Assembly (NCBI GenBank): GCA_933228895.1
Contig: OW121857.1
Coordinates: forward strand, 80,612,623-80,676,622
Length of the DNA stretch: 64,000 nt
Source: Platycnemis pennipes
Taxonomy: Eukaryota; Arthropoda; Insecta; Odonata; Platycnemididae
Direction of reading: 5' to 3'
Shown piece by piece: positions 44,390-55,879 of the stretch (position 1 is the first letter of the stretch; each line of letters begins with the position of its first letter). A program made the translations under genes and the position numbers. Under the pieces are notes generated by a model. That model was not told where the DNA came from, did not search any database, and worked only from the letters and a program-made list of their open reading frames with translations.

Positions 44390-45060
44390 GAGGTTTCGTT
44401 GGGCCATCAACCGCGTGGATATTCTCCGCACCGTCCCACCGGACTCACCCCGTTCCCCCCGGGGAACGTTTCATAGGATGCACTCCGTCCTTCGCCCATC
44501 TTTGGCAGGCGTCCTCGGCCAAATGTACAGTTTTAGGGCGCTGGTCTCTTTAGCCTTTCCCTTCATGCGAAACGCCCATGTGCTATAAGGGCATGCATGA
44601 AAAATAAACCGTCCCACGGTCCTCAGGGGCCGTACAATTCCTCTCACCCAATCCACGTATGGGTGAGCTCTCCCCTCCACCTTCCCAACCCCCGCTGACC
44701 ACTCCGCGTCAATTATATTCCCTCCGCCGACAGCCACGACCCCCACCATACCCCGCCTATCTTTCCCACTCCTTCCACGGTCTGCATGGCAGACCCCGAT
44801 GGCCATCCGACCTCGCTCTCTCATCCCCACTACTTCTCCCCACCTCGGAAAGGCTTGCTATATATGCCCCCTTCCCCTCCCAGGTGCCCCGAGGCTCAAG
44901 CGTTCACATGCAACAATCGCCGCGGTGTGCGTCGGTGGTGTGGGTTAGGTCTGTGGGATGGGTCAGAGCGGCGTCGCGCGGGGAGGCACCTGTCGGCTTA
45001 GGAACGAGTGAAGCCCCCCCTTGCCTCCTACTCTCCCTATTCTCGGATTAGGTGTTTTAT
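44390..45060. other. GC-rich island
   Basis: GC- and CpG-rich with a pyrimidine-rich core at 44660-44900. Open frames up to 130 codons on + and 119 on minus, without a recognised domain. Confidence 0.4.
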
Positions 45061-45069
45061 TTTATATTC

Positions 45070-45600
45070 GCGCCTCTCGACGCCTCATCCCAATCCTTAA
45101 ACGCCTAATAAAATAATGTTTTGTGTGGCCATAAAAGTACTAAACTCTTTTCGGCACAAGCCCTGCAGCTGCCGCTTTTGAGTACAGTTCATTGTGCAGT
45201 TGGTGCTTAGCAGAAGCTTTGTTTTTTTATGTGAGGTTCATGCAAAGGTGGTATGAGATTGAATAGAAATATATAGGAATTCGTCGAAATGTGTGTGCAC
45301 TGCTAATCTTCATCAAAGTGCGGCAAACGCCAGCTTAAGAGTGTTCAAGGCGCAATAAAAATGTTAGTGAGGGTATTAGTGGTAAGGGTCGTATGATTGC
45401 TGAAATATTTGCCGCCCATTAGGAAATATGGGCAATTTTCCCTTTATAAGCGATTCGAAAAATGGCGAAACGGGGTGTTTATACTTCTAAATTGGTCCCT
45501 TATTTTATGACCTCCGGTCTGCTCAAGCGATATCTTAGGTGGCAGAATGAACTTTTCTAAATGCGGCTTCTCTCGCCTAAAACAGTTTATTATTGCTCAG
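45070..45600. other. Intronic DNA, nothing seen
   Basis: No gene, RNA or element recognised. Confidence 0.5.
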
Positions 45601-45613
45601 GTATCCAATTTTT

Positions 45614-45700
45614 TACGTTAATATGAAGAGGTTGGCCGATAGGAGAATCGAGTGGAGGGCTGCGTCAAACCAATCCTAGGATTGTTGACCCTTGATGATG
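45614..45700 (+). mobile_element. LINE-C insertion, 87 bp, with 11-bp target-site duplication
   Basis: The inserted segment reads YVNMKRLADRRIEWRAASNQ-S then a stop, followed by a short 3' tail ending TGATGATG. It is the same C-terminus as at 22875-23070. ATCCAATTTTT is present on both sides (45603-45613 and 45701-45711) as a perfect 11-bp direct repeat. This is the signature of target-primed reverse transcription with extreme 5' truncation. The frame is intact up to the stop, so the copy is relatively young. Confidence 0.9.
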
Positions 45701-45711
45701 ATCCAATTTTT

Positions 45712-47225
45712 CCTTAACTCTCAAGATGAAGCAATGAAATTATTCCTCTCCTCCAATAAGGTGAATCCCTACAGACCGGCTTCCTCTATCAACTTCCGGT
45801 CCCTCTTCCACTAATTTTTCGTCGTGTTAACTATTTTTGCTCGAATTTTCAATTTCTTCCTCATTTGAGGCGATACCATTTTCCTGCTCCTAATTTTGTA
45901 TTCCCATTTATTTGAGCCCAATTTTATGGAATTTGTGATAAATTTGTGTTGTTGCGAGTCATCTTCTTTGGGATTCTATCAAAAATCGCACATCTGCCAT
46001 GTTTTCAATCGCGTGGAAACACACCAAATCAATATAAATAGATTATATAGCTGGTGGATTGATAGACCCCTTTTAGTTAATCTAGTCGAAGTGGTTCAAC
46101 ATATTTAATTTTTTTCCTTTTCCACCTAATCGAATCACGAAGTATTTTTCCCAACTTCCCTACTTCAACTAATTTAATGATCTGCCAATTTCTGTTTCCC
46201 CAAGGAGATTGATTATTGTTTCATCTAGGCGTGCGTGGGCTGTTTATTCTTTTCACACTTTGTATCACTTAATCTCTCTCAAATTTTATTAGCATTAAAT
46301 TAGAGTGAAATTTTTGCCCTAGTTGTAATATTGGCAGATGCGAAATGGATGACGGAATTGCCATTTTAGATTTCTTTTCAAATTATATTTTATCGTCTCT
46401 AGAATCATTTTCCTTCAACTGACTGTCATTAAGCGTACCGCTGCCGGCGTTGTATCTATTAGCTACCTATAACTAGTCTAAAAGGACATATTCCTATCTA
46501 CCATCTTCGATTGGCAGACCTTCTGGGGCATCGATAGTTCGTTGCCTCTCGCGTAAGAAAACGCTCTCCTTAAAAGCAAGAAGGTAAACCGAAACTTGTT
46601 TATCATCATCGTGATGGCTCGCGATGATGTTGGTCGAGCCGCAGCGAGAATGTTTTTTTGTGAGGAAACGAAACCGTTGGCGATAACATTCACTCGCTTT
46701 CATGTTCAACCCTGAAACAAGTATCGGAAATAGCTCAAAGCTCTGTGTCGTTTGAATATGTTTTCTTTCAGCCTCACTATCAGGTGCTAAAAAAAACATT
46801 CCTCTTTTATTAATGATTTGTGCCATAGAATGGGGAGTGAAACATACTCAATGCTAAAACGCACTCTCGAATGATATTCTTTCCTCTAATGGACGACGAG
46901 CAAAGGCAAGAGCGCAATGGCAGTAATAATTTTCTTTTGAGAAAGCGATTATGCAGTCACTGCACACGCATATCAACGGGCATAATTGTCTTCAAGTTTC
47001 ACTATGAGGCTCAAACCACCGGTTTCGCTTCAAGCTGTCTCCCAAGCCTCTCGTTAAGAGGTGATATCAGACGAGCTCTGAGGAGAGAGGGATGGTGACT
47101 CACGTACATCTCGTGAATGTATCATTATCACCTCAACTGGATGACGGGTATTGCCTGTCTTTACCTTAATTGCTCCATCAAACATGAAGCTTTCTGACTT
47201 TTCTATAATTATAACTATCCATGTA
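45712..47225. other. Intronic DNA, no gene seen
   Basis: AT-rich. A small hairpin (CATCATCG 46604-46611 with CGATGATG 46622-46629). Open frames at 46478-46826 have no recognised domain. Confidence 0.45.
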
Positions 47226-47235
47226 GTTAAGTACG

Positions 47236-47320
47236 GCGTGATATAGCCCAGTGAATCGTTGGGGTTCGAAGCGTAGGTTACGGGTTCGGATCCAGGAGAG
47301 GTCTCCGTGCAATAATGTCT
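47236..47320 (+). mobile_element. tRNA-derived SINE head
   Basis: TAGCCCAGTGAA (A box) and GGTTCGGATCC (B box, 47283-47293) at tRNA-like spacing, followed by AGGAGAGGTCTCC. The body continues for an unknown distance. Confidence 0.55.
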
Positions 47321-47984
47321 CCTGTTAAACCCAAACTATGTGATTATCAGAGTCCTATATCATTTTGGCAAACTATGGGCGGCACAGGGAAAGAAACTGG
47401 TCCTCCCTCCCTGATTACGTGAGTTTCACACGCCGCTGGGCTCAGTTCTTGCGGAACTCTACCTTCGCCAACTAGACCGACCTTCGGGCTGAACTTTGTC
47501 GTTAGTATCGTGCAAGTTACAAGGAATGCATGAGATTCCCCGTCACTCTACGAACACTAAGGGCTACTCGGAGCTTCCCAATGGCTAATGTGTATCCTGA
47601 ATTATAAGAGTATGAATCACTATCGAAATTTTCATTTTCGATGGTGACTCCCAAGCCAGTCCTGTGTTGTTGTCCAGTTTGTGTGTCGGAAATTTGTGAG
47701 AGATTTGTGCGCCAAAGACCGTGGGAAACGTGGGACATTTTTCTCACCATTCACTTTGCTTGATTTTTTCCTCTCACCAACATAGAACGATATAGTTGCA
47801 TTTCTCGGTTGCGTCTTACGCTGAAGGACAAATAGGCATGAATTCTGGTTGCATGCCTGAGGAGATATGCCGGGAAGCTTCGTAAGAAGCTCATAGTTTG
47901 AGAAGCAGTTAACTCACGGGTTTGTATATTCGACAATAGCTTATTTTGACCGGTTTTCTCGCTTGATCATGAAATCTGCATTTA

Positions 47985-48045
47985 CATAATACCCTGATAA
48001 GCCATCGCTAAGGTGTGTGGCAGGGGGTGAAAGATAACCAAATAT
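47985..48045 (-). mobile_element. LINE-B family 3'-end fragment
   Basis: Reads CTGATAAGCCATCGCTAAGG, then TGTGTGGCAGGGGGTGAAAG on the + strand. This is the same segment as in LINE-B (15944-16005) and at 34670-34740, always in the same orientation. Confidence 0.55.
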
Positions 48046-48179
48046 GCGATACAGCTACAATGTTACTACTTCAGGGCGACATGATACATTCTACTTAGGG
48101 TACCATTTTAATTTACACTTACATGAAAGATTGGGGGAATAAACTGAGGATTAATCCGAATTTCCCACTCCCAGGACCT

Positions 48180-51100
48180 TAATTGGAGAATAAGAGTGCA
48201 GTCATCTTCTTTGGCACGGATTCTAGCCACTTTCTTCTCTCATATCACTGAGCCCCCACACAGTTCTCGCCACATCCGCCCCCAGCTTAATGGCTCCCAT
48301 TCCCTCCCATAATCCCTATCCGTTAACAACGCCCCCTCCTCTCGATTTAGTTAGCGCCAGTAAGGAAGCGTGTCACATGGCATTCTTCCTTTGTTTACCT
48401 CCGAACCCGCAATTGGGTTAAATGAGTCGCTCGGCAAAATGCCGTTGGAACGGCTCACGACTCTCCGTCATTGCATCAGAGGCAGCCTATTGAAGATAAA
48501 TTCGGTGTCTTATGGCGCTATCTTAATAGGCTTTAATTTTCAAGGATATTTCCTTCTTACACGTGTAGCTTTCAAGTAAAACTCCTGTTTTTTTTCGATT
48601 GGAAAGTTCTTTTTTCGTCATGTTTCCCTGGATTTTTACTGCATCAATTTATTGAAACATGAAGGTCAGTCTCCAAGAAAATATTTGTGGGCAAATAGAC
48701 TACGTATACTTTGAGCAGGTGATGCTACTGTTACAATCGCCGCCCTTGGGTACTTTAAATAGACTTATTTATCCTCTACTTCGAAGCTAATTTATATTAT
48801 GCCTTGAATATTTTATTCCGATTGACCGACATCGGCATTATGACAAAATTCATCAGACTTATTATTACCTGCTTTGTTTGCTTGCAAAGCGCACTTACAC
48901 CGTACCTATATTGGGGGACAGGTGACCAATGCAACATACCAATTTTCCACCATCTTTATTTACTTCACTCATCAGGGAATAGGAAAAGACAAGTAATATA
49001 CACCATGCTTTTAGTTAGTGAGTCCCCATGCTTGGAGTTTCAAGCTCTCTTTTTCATTTCACATGTATTCTAGAGATATCCACAATATACGAACCGCATT
49101 GATGTTTTACAGCAGTTATAGGTTTTATTTATAACGGTTTTATTTGCGTATTTATTGCAATGTGTGAAGAAATCATTTTGGCATGGCGTGGAAATTACGT
49201 TTGCGGACCCAAGTCTTGAGAATAAGTAGCGAAATTAGGCGCTCGCCAAAGCGTGAAGCTTAAATGCTTAAAAGCGTGAAGCTCTCTTTCCAGGCATAAA
49301 TTTGTTATAACACTACGTATCTTGCGTTCACCTAAGTGCACCGGATATCTTGCATTCACCATCTTGTGATTCACTTGAGTACTCTCAGATCGGGGTCTCC
49401 CCGCTACACACCCTTATGTGTAGACACCAGGAATTTATTGCTTTCGAGTAACCAATCCTATTTTTAGGACACGCTATTATACCATCTAAAGTTACGAATA
49501 AAACTAAGAGGCTGTACATCTCAGGTTTTAATTCCAAACTATCTTCATGCATAGTCTTGTGATAATATATGTGGTCGTATGCAAGTAACGCAAGGACTTA
49601 AATAAGTGTAATTCCAGCACTTAAGTAACTCCGGAATTCCTTGATGAAGTAAAATCACTCTACATGACTATTTGTTTTCACATATTTAGGCTACATATTT
49701 TTTCGCTTAGTTTTTACAGTCATGTGGAAGGATTTTCTCGCAAGTGAAATTATCGCCATCGACGTCTGCAAAATTATCACTTCACTTGCACTTGAAAATG
49801 CGATTCTTTCTGAATATAGAGGCTTCGTTTATCACGGTTTGAACCAAGTTCACAGCACGAGTTAAGCTGATTTTGAATTAACGTCAAGAAGCGTCCGGCC
49901 GTTTGGATACGATCTTTCCCGGCGTTATATGCTGTTCGGTCCAAACCTTTCGAACAGAGGATTACGTCGGAAGGTCGCTAATTTGGGACGGTTTTCTTTT
50001 CTGTTCATTTGGATTTATTTGAAAAAAAAATCATGAGAAATTCTCCTCCGCGGTGCTCTTTGCGTCCATTTAATATTTCTTTTTTATCTGTGCTGGAGAT
50101 CGCTTCAGAATTTTCGTGGGAAGACGTTAAACGTGGGTAGTAATCAAATGCGTTTTGAATTCCCGAGGAACGAGTTTTTTTTTTTACTCTCTGCGGCAAA
50201 TGTGCGGTGTGTGCGTGCTTCTTTTTGCCGTCGAACCTTCCCAGTACAGAGACTATATTTATGGTATTAGCGTTCTTATATCGACCCCATACCATTATTT
50301 ATCATAAATACCTTGTTTCGCGCGACTGCTTATTAAGCCATTAAGAGAATGCTTCATGCGTGTGCTTCGAGGGGAATTCAAGTAGATCGCTTGTCTTTCA
50401 ATTCGTTGGCACGCCTGATTATCCTCAGATGTAGAAATATGTCTTGGTAGGATGAATCGATTATTTCCTTAAGATTCTATGCGTGGCTCTTTTGAGTATC
50501 AGAATTACTGTCATTAGCTGTTGTTTTATATTGCCCAAATAAATATTTTCTACTTAGTGAAATATTACTGAATCTGGCAATAAAATATTTATTATGTATT
50601 TATCACATAGGTTGCTTCAATTTATTTTGTCATGTGAGTAGCCGTGGCTGAAAGTCTTTTGAATATACCTGCTCTTTCGCTCATAAGAAGTGATGTAGGT
50701 ATACTTCATTCGTCAAAAATTAGAGTCGTTAGCATTTGTCTTTTGCCAATGACGCATCATGAATCTGATCTTGAAAGAAATACAGTTTTATCCTTTTGTA
50801 TCTGAACTTATCATCTCCTCTTTTATGCACCGGAACAAATTTATGAACCCTACATAGTGCGTCGATTCATTGCATATATTACCGTGAAGTTGCTCCCCTC
50901 TTCGTAATGAATACGATGCACATATTCTTTCATAGTTTCAGCGGGAAACTAAATTATGCGGGACCGTAACCTTACTCTTTTTAATGGATAATTGTAACTC
51001 ATGTATTTGCCATGATAGATAGAAGTGATATTTTAAATTGTGGTTAAGAGGGATATAACACCCACAGCATGAAGGACTAACCCTTAAAAATGAAAGCAAT

Positions 51101-51220
51101 ACTGTTTGAATGACGTTTTTTGTGTCCAGTCTCCAATCTCGTAAGTTTGCATAATCTATTTGGGAGTTTATGATTATGGTGGACATAACTGTTCTGTCCT
51201 CACGTTTTTGTTTAAATTCT
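48180..51220. other. Intronic DNA upstream of the pointed exon, no gene seen
   Basis: A C-rich patch at 48240-48340, a short direct repeat of GCGTGAAGCT (about 49250-49290), otherwise AT-rich. The interval 49840-50340 has mixed composition with CpG and no repeat signature. It could hold regulatory DNA. Confidence 0.4.
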
Positions 51221-51225
51221 AATGT

Positions 51226-51251
51226 CTAACTTCTTTCTTCTTTCTCCGCAG
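51226..51251 (+). other. Branch point, polypyrimidine tract and 3' splice site of the pointed exon
   Basis: A CTAAC branch-point match (51226-51230) lies about 22 bases before the acceptor. It is followed by an almost pure pyrimidine run and CAG at 51249-51251. This fixes the exon start and the + orientation. Confidence 0.8.
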
Positions 51252-51368
51252 ACATACCTACAACGGTGCCCCCCCTCACTCCGGGCACCAATAAGAAGAT
51301 GACAGAAGCCCTGAGGGCTTCCTTTGCATCCTGGGAGCATCATAGGATCCGCCTCAGTATCCCTAGAG
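51252..51368 (+). CDS. pnt: Internal exon of ETS transcription factor pointed, N-terminal part of PNT/SAM domain
   Basis: The exon encodes the start of the Pointed (SAM-like) domain of an ETS-family factor, a nuclear effector of receptor tyrosine kinase/Ras/MAPK signalling. The frame starts with two bases (AC) of a split codon, runs through 38 codons and ends with one base (G) of another, so it is a symmetric phase 1-1 exon equivalent to 39 codons. Recognisable pieces are [24 protein letters not shown] and RLSIPR. They match the Drosophila Pointed-P2 style VPPLTPGTN...ASFASWEKE and the ETS1 style RLGIPKDPRQW. The dangling G fits an Asp codon, as in IP(K/R)-D-P, in the next exon. TP is the usual MAPK phospho-acceptor dipeptide just before the domain. 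The acceptor is tttctccgcag and the donor is AG|GTGAGT. The rest of the PNT domain and the ETS domain are not seen in the window. Family assignment is strong; orthology to pointed rather than another ETS1-like gene is likely but inferred. Confidence 0.9.
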
Positions 51369-51374
51369 GTGAGT
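51367..51374 (+). other. 5' splice site of the pointed exon
   Basis: AG|GTGAGT is a consensus donor. The reading frame is open up to it and splits a codon after its first base, as expected for the conserved IP(K/R)-D junction in ETS1-type PNT domains. Confidence 0.85.
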
Positions 51375-51490
51375 CCATATTTAACTCTTGTATGCTGGGT
51401 TAGTCGTAGATTTACGATTGTTCCAGCTGCTGAGGTTATATCGCTTCACCGAACTCAGTCTTAATCTACTGCAAACACTGCATTATACCG

Positions 51491-51560
51491 GAGGCGTGAT
51501 TCGAATCCGCTACCCTTGGATCACCAGGCCGACACGCTACCGACCTCACTCTCTCGGCCG
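51491..51560 (-). mobile_element. tRNA-derived SINE head in the intron just 3' of the exon
   Basis: On the minus strand GAGTGAGGTCGGTAGCGTGT holds the A box and GGATTCGAATC the B box, with GTCGGCCTGGTGATCCAAGG between them. It resembles the minus-strand head at 9989-10057 (GGTCGGTA-AGCG...CCGGCCTGGT). It lies about 120 bases past the donor site, antisense to the gene. Confidence 0.65.
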
Positions 51561-53399
51561 GAATGTCATGTGTACCATCATTATTTATCCATCATTAGAC
51601 CTTTTTCCTTATCTGAGCTTCAAATAATTTTTAACAGTTTCGCAAATGATGATGATGCATACATAGATGCATATCAACCATAAGCATGTTGGGATGAAAT
51701 GGCGGCGGACTAGGTACATAATTATTGATATAATAGAGCGATTTGCGTTTCCAGTGATTATTTTATTTGGTGAGTTGAAAATTAAATTCAGAGAAAATGA
51801 TTCGTGAGTGGCGTAAATTTTATTTGACGTAATAAACAATACTCATTTTGCATATCCTAAATGTCATACGAGATAAATGTTCTCTGGTTTAGTATTTAGT
51901 ACCTGATGTCTGAACTCTGCGGGCAGTGGATAGCGATTTTATTTTTGTTTTTCGTACTGATGAACTAGTACTCCAATGTTTTAATACACCCAGGTCTTAA
52001 TTAAATGACAGTCCTGAATGATCCTGATTCTGATGTAGTTAATTGGTTTAAACATGTCAATTGAGGCCCATGTTCTCTCATATATTCCTGTAGGAAGTCA
52101 CTTTGAGCAAAGGGTAACGCTGCTGTACGATTTTCAGCAAATTAATTTTCATCATTGCACGATTTAGTTTCCGTAATTCAATGTGATGAGATCAGAATCA
52201 TTTGCACCAACTATGGCAATGCATTTCCTTTTGTACTCCCTTTCTCCATAATGGCCTTCTTAATTCTTATCTTCTAAATCTTGGGTAAAGTAGCATAGTT
52301 TGCACCCAGTGCATAATAAGTAATCTCTGTCTTATTATCCTCGAAGTTGTGCAAATGGCGATAACAGTGATGTGTGTTGAATATTTTTCCGCTCTAGGCT
52401 TTTCCCATCGCATGCCATTGAGTTTTAAAAGCATTCCCTCCGTGCGGAAGTAGTTATTCACTTGTCAGCCTGTCACGATAAAGCAGTCGAGGAGGAAAGA
52501 GTGGAATTACATACTGCCAGGTTATCAGAATGACTCTCGGACGCCATCGTGTTCGTTTTGCTTTGCTCACCGCTGCAATAGTTGATTTAGGAGAGAATGT
52601 GGATAGTAATTGATACGGGCGATGCGAACGTGAGGAGTTTGTCCCGAGGTAATGGGAGAGTGTACAATTTGATTCGATATGTTTATGACGCTCTTTTTCC
52701 TTGCTAGCACAAGGAACTTCATGGTACCAAGGTTTCCTTATCTCTCCTTCAATTATCCATCGTTAGTTTTAGTAGGTAGTGTTCAAGCTGCTTGCTGCCG
52801 CCTTGAGCCCTGATAGGATTTTCGAATTGTTTTTTAGTCATGGTACGAGTATGGAATCGTCATTGAGACATCCAATTATGCCAAGTATTTGCAGTTACAA
52901 TAATCTAAGCAGCCTACGATAAATCGCGAAACGTTAACGTTAGAAATCACTTCTTCTAATTTTAGTACGTGAAGTAATTGTTGATTATCCGATTTTTTTA
53001 CGGTTCGTGTAACCGTCATGGTGTTAGAGTTATAGCTGTAAGTAACCATTATAGCATTAATTAATTAATTTTGTAATTTAACCATTAAATCACTTTTATG
53101 CTCTCAGTTTATTACTGGTTTTCGATCACATCGTTTGCAATATTTTGTTGATATACCATTTCATAGGCCGCAGGCTGTTTCATGGAAACATTTTAAATTT
53201 TGGTTTTAGTGATCCGTGATCTTGAGCTATCAAAATTATCTGACTTGGAAATTCGCTGAAGTCTGGGAGAGTGAAAGGTAGCTAAAAGTTTTGAGTTTAC
53301 GTACGAGGAAAAAGTTCATCATTTCAGTAATTCGGACATTCGCGGCCGATCTTGATTCTCCGAGCGCGTTCATTTAAAATAATCCTCCCGCTTCCTCAC

Positions 53400-54330
53400 T
53401 ATTAACCGAAAATAGACCATCGTATCTTTTTCCGTCGCATCGACAGCTCTGTCCGACTCAAGGGGAAACAGAGGTCCGGGTTCGAGTCCCGGGTCGAATA
53501 CCGGCCAGGATCTGTTTTATCCCCCCACTCCTCTTTTTCCCTCCCCCCGTCCCTTCTGCCCCTCCGGTCTACTCCTGCCAGCGACGCGTCGCGACGGTTG
53601 GTCCCCCTTCGTGCCATGCGCATGCGTGCAAAGAGTTTCGAGACGGGAGGAGGAGTTGAAGAGGTGGATCACCATCTCTTGGCTTCGAAGCTAAGGCCCG
53701 CCCAGCGTTCCCTCCCCCCTCCTCCCCTCCTGCTGCTATCAATCCGTCGCCGGCACATCAAGAATGAATAACTTTCCATCATAAAGAGGCCGTCCAAATG
53801 GGTGCAGAGGTGATGGAAGGAGATTGAGGAGCTGGGGAAGGGGTTAGCGGCGAAAGGAGGCATAATACACTTCAGCCGCGCTCTCTTTACGACCCCTTAC
53901 CCTCTTCGAGACACGATGAAGCGAGAGCAAAAAAAATTGAAAAACTGAAGCCGTAGTAGTGACAACCGTCACCTTCCAGAGCGTGTCATCTTCCTCCTCG
54001 CCAACCCGTCCCCTTCCCCCATATTTCCTCTACGCCTTTCGCATAGCGGCTGCAGAGCGTCTTCAAGGAATGGGATCTCGGTCAAGATGGGTCGGGAAGG
54101 GTAATGGGACGGGTTGGAGTCGAGGGGAGTCAGGGGTAAGGGGTAGATAGGGTTAAGGGGTCTTCAGGTTTACCAGGTGGAAGGCCATCGGGTCTCATCT
54201 TCCCATCATTCTTGCACCCTCTCCTTATTCCGGCTTAATTCACCTTCGGGGAAGGGTCCAGTTCACTGTCTTGTAGAGGAAGGCCCTGTGACTGGGGGTG
54301 GAAAGACACGATGGGGAAGACGTTTGTTGC
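53400..54330. other. GC-rich island, about 0.9 kb
   Basis: CpG- and CCCTCC-rich. Contains the SINE-like B box at 53478-53490 near its start. The closest large island to the exon on the 3' side (2 kb). Open frames are short and low complexity. A possible internal promoter or enhancer position for a PNT-less isoform; inference only. Confidence 0.35.
53410..53520 (+). mobile_element. tRNA-derived SINE (gaataccgg family), copy 2
   Basis: GGGTTCGAGTCCC (53478-53490) is a perfect B box with an acceptor-like CCGGG continuation. GAATACCGGCCAGGATCTG follows, as in the copy at 29120-29240. Confidence 0.55.
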
Positions 54331-54459
54331 TCAGCCGCCGTTCGATGTTCACTAGCGTATCCTTGAATGTACTGTCTGTTGATGTACTCGGCGTGGAAAT
54401 TTCTATGGCGGCATTGAATGGTGGCGTCAATATGGGATCTGTGCTTTAAAATTTTTCCG

Positions 54460-55470
54460 TGGTACTCGTAATTTCCGAAATTGAATGTATGTTGATGACG
54501 TTAATAATAGTTTTTGTCCTTAGCTCTTTGCCTCGAATAGTTAAAAAATATTTTGTGCGCAATAGTGTCTGGACTAAAACTCAAGCGAATCGCCAAGAAT
54601 CAGCTCACTTTTTACTGAAGGCACTCGAAAGCTGACCTGCAGACATTGACAATCTACGTTCTTTACGTAATGTCACAAGTTCATGGTGGAGATCGACTCG
54701 ATTTTGTTGAAAAATGAAGCTCTAGTTCGCTGCTATATGCTGTACATTGACGTTAATTTCATGCCCTGTTCTCCTTGGGTGACAAATATACGTTGCTGAA
54801 TTCCTCGGAGAATGACGCTGGATTATGGTAATGGCTTTTCTCGCTATTATTCCCGTATTCTGACTGTGTTACGACATTGGGACTAATGTAAGATGCATAT
54901 TTCAGAATAAATTGCCATAAATATCACTTTCAGCTTTGGAAAGAGGGATCTTGCCTTGCGAGCTCGATAGAACAATTGACCTGACTATATTCGCATATGG
55001 GAATGATATTCAAGTTTAACTTTAACTTGTGGCAGATTAGAATTTCGGAAAATTCAAAAATGTACACTTTATACAGTCTACTAGAGAGATTTATTGAGTA
55101 TGACCCGTGTTTCGTTACATTATAATATATGCACTTTTTATGTACTTGAATGTGCACTTTTTTTAAATGGCCATTATGGAGAGGTTCCACATAGTTAGAA
55201 ACCATAGTCTTATTGGCCAGATTAGATCTTGTTATTACTCAACAATTCCGAACAGTTGCTTGTTATTATTTCATCGTGGTTTAGAATGCAGGCTACCCAT
55301 ATTATGTGCCTTTGCGGGAAAAATAGCGGAGCTATAATTCAGATTTACATCATAACCATGGCATGGTTCATGAAGTGATTTATCGTTGCTTCCTTTCCTG
55401 CGATATTGTCACGGTGTCAAGGGGTAATTTTTCAGCAGCAGTCAACGCGTTTTCGGCGTGGGTGCGTTCA
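54460..55470. other. AT-rich intronic DNA, nothing seen
   Basis: A short direct repeat TGCACTTTTT at about 55130 and 55151. No gene recognised. Confidence 0.45.
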
Positions 55471-55479
55471 TTAGTTTTG

Positions 55480-55870
55480 AACCAGCCGGGCGTGAGGTGC
55501 GCGTTTGAGGGGAATATGGAGTCGTCCGCTAGGGAACGGGAGCGGGTTGGCCTCCAGGGATGGAGTTTTCAGGGGTTTGAGGAACCGCTGCACCCGAGCG
55601 TGTTTGTGATCTAGTTTGGTAGGCTGTGGGCCATATGGCACCCGAAACCATAACCACCCCTCGTATCCCACTTTTACCCTCCCCCCTCTCAAAACTCCTC
55701 CCACCTACCCCCCCACATCCCCCCCTCCCTTTGCAGGCGGCCGGCTACTCACTTCGACTTCTGCAGCCGCGTTAGCAGACCTCCAACCCCTCCGCCTGTC
55801 CTAATTCCGCCCACCCCATCCCAAGAACCTCTGACCCCTCTCCATCCTTCCCTCACCGTCTTCGCAAACT
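55480..55870. other. GC-rich island
   Basis: Pyrimidine-rich with CCCCCC runs. Shares CGACTTCTGC(A/G)GCCG with the island at 23870-24150. No domain in any frame. Confidence 0.35.
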
Positions 55871-55879
55871 CTCTTGCTT

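Larger units (their letters stand above)
1..51251 (+). other. Probable long 5' intronic/flanking DNA of pointed
   Basis: No second exon of the ETS gene and no other conserved host gene is recognisable upstream of the PNT exon. The interval is AT-rich DNA with transposon relics and scattered GC-rich islands. It is inferred to be intron(s) or upstream flank of pointed. Short 5' exons or untranslated exons could be hidden and would not be seen by reading frames alone. Confidence 0.5.

Noticed and set aside
46604..46629. Hairpin as microRNA precursor
   Set aside because: An 8-bp stem is too short, and the same holds for the hairpins at 2895 and 25260.
53478..53490. Functional tRNA from the perfect B box
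   Set aside because: No A box and no cloverleaf could be built; the GAATACCGG continuation matches another dispersed copy.
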